The notes below the pieces were generated by a model, which saw only the letters and a list, made by a program, of their open reading frames with translations, was not told the DNA's origin and did no database searches. A program made the position numbers and the translations under genes. From assembly GCF_965363235.1 (NCBI RefSeq), contig NC_134846.1:75924724-75988723 (forward strand): a DNA stretch of 64,000 nt, written 5' to 3'. This DNA comes from Mytilus galloprovincialis (lineage: Eukaryota > Mollusca > Bivalvia > Mytilida > Mytilidae). Shown piece after piece: positions 63,574-64,000 of the stretch (within the stretch, counting starts at the first letter, position 1; the number at the start of each line of letters is the position of its first letter).

Positions 63574-64000
63574 GAAAAGAAAAGAAAAACTGTTTTACCA
63601 TTTATTCTGTCTCATAAAGCAGTTGCTACTTAGTGACAAGGATTTGAGTCAGATCCCGACGACATTTTAGATAAGTGCCGGTCACGGTTACCTGTCGACA
63701 TGTCCGGTATTATTTTCGCGGGATACTTTTTGTTAATCAGAATTATACAAATGTGTTGGCTTAAAATCGTTTGATTTACGACATGACAGCTTCCGTACGT
63801 AAATGCGCAAGTTTCAACACTGTTCAATTGTTGAAAAAAAAAGTTCCCGATTTTTAAATCATTAATATGTTGATTTTCTTACTGAGGAATTCATTCTCTA
63901 TTACTATCAACATTATATGCACAAACATTCTTAATTTAGTTTACTAGTGTGTTATGGTAGCAAACGTGCATTTGGAGTTGTGCATGAATTATTATTTTAT
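63574..64000. other. MRM2: MRM2 intron, right edge of window
   Basis: No MRM2 exon recognised. The frame at 63630-63827 (-) resembles nothing. Confidence 0.4.

Overview
The window reads as nuclear DNA of a bivalve mollusc, most likely a mussel. The evidence is an intron-rich 40S ribosomal protein S9 gene, an ependymin-related secreted protein gene, an AT-rich background, and dispersed repeats with tandem cores of the kind common in mussels. There is no sign of a bacterial or organellar origin. Species assignment is inference.

Layout. 1-10.8 kb: no gene seen; dispersed repeats, including a 0.55 kb inverted repeat with arms about 2.4 kb apart. 10.87-24.75 kb: RPS9 on the + strand. A short pyrimidine-rich (TOP-like) non-coding first exon lies near 10.87-10.91 kb, and four coding exons lie at 22.34-24.72 kb. 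First intron 1 holds a complete-looking 10.5 kb ISL2EU (Harbinger-group) DNA transposon at about 11648-22189. Its matching terminal inverted repeats are flanked by a 2-bp duplication. It carries two convergent genes: a THAP-DDE transposase and a four-exon SAP-SWIM-YqaJ-PHD protein whose splice phases all agree. RPS9 intron 3 holds three related hairpins with compensatory changes.

25-33.2 kb: repeat-rich. Two copies of a long element beginning TTTTTATACGACC (Helentron-like), one nested inside another repeat, and a 1.4 kb hAT-like element with a 5-bp duplication. 33.6-37.9 kb: a five-exon ependymin-related gene (+). 39.5-40.3 kb: an unassigned open stretch running into a small inverted-repeat element. 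43.2-53.0 kb: a gene on the - strand, at least nine exons, fusing a flavin reductase-like FMN-binding domain to a helical domain with WTHEAHL and YHETIT motifs. The end of one of its exons, with its 5' splice site, is amplified into a 30-copy, 54-bp minisatellite. 53-60.5 kb: repeats, including a foldback element with 9-bp duplications (Mutator-like) and a TTAA-flanked MITE. 60.92 kb to the end: the first exon of MRM2 (mitochondrial rRNA 2'-O-methyltransferase), followed by a 1-kb tandem duplication of a broken retroelement RNase H region. One unit of that duplication carries a small MITE whose empty site survives in the other.

The host genes (RPS9, ependymin-related, flavin reductase-like fusion, MRM2) show no common pathway. 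The only coordinated system is the transposon pair. The best leads are the intact ISL2EU inside a ribosomal protein intron, the splice-donor minisatellite, and the triple hairpin in RPS9 intron 3.
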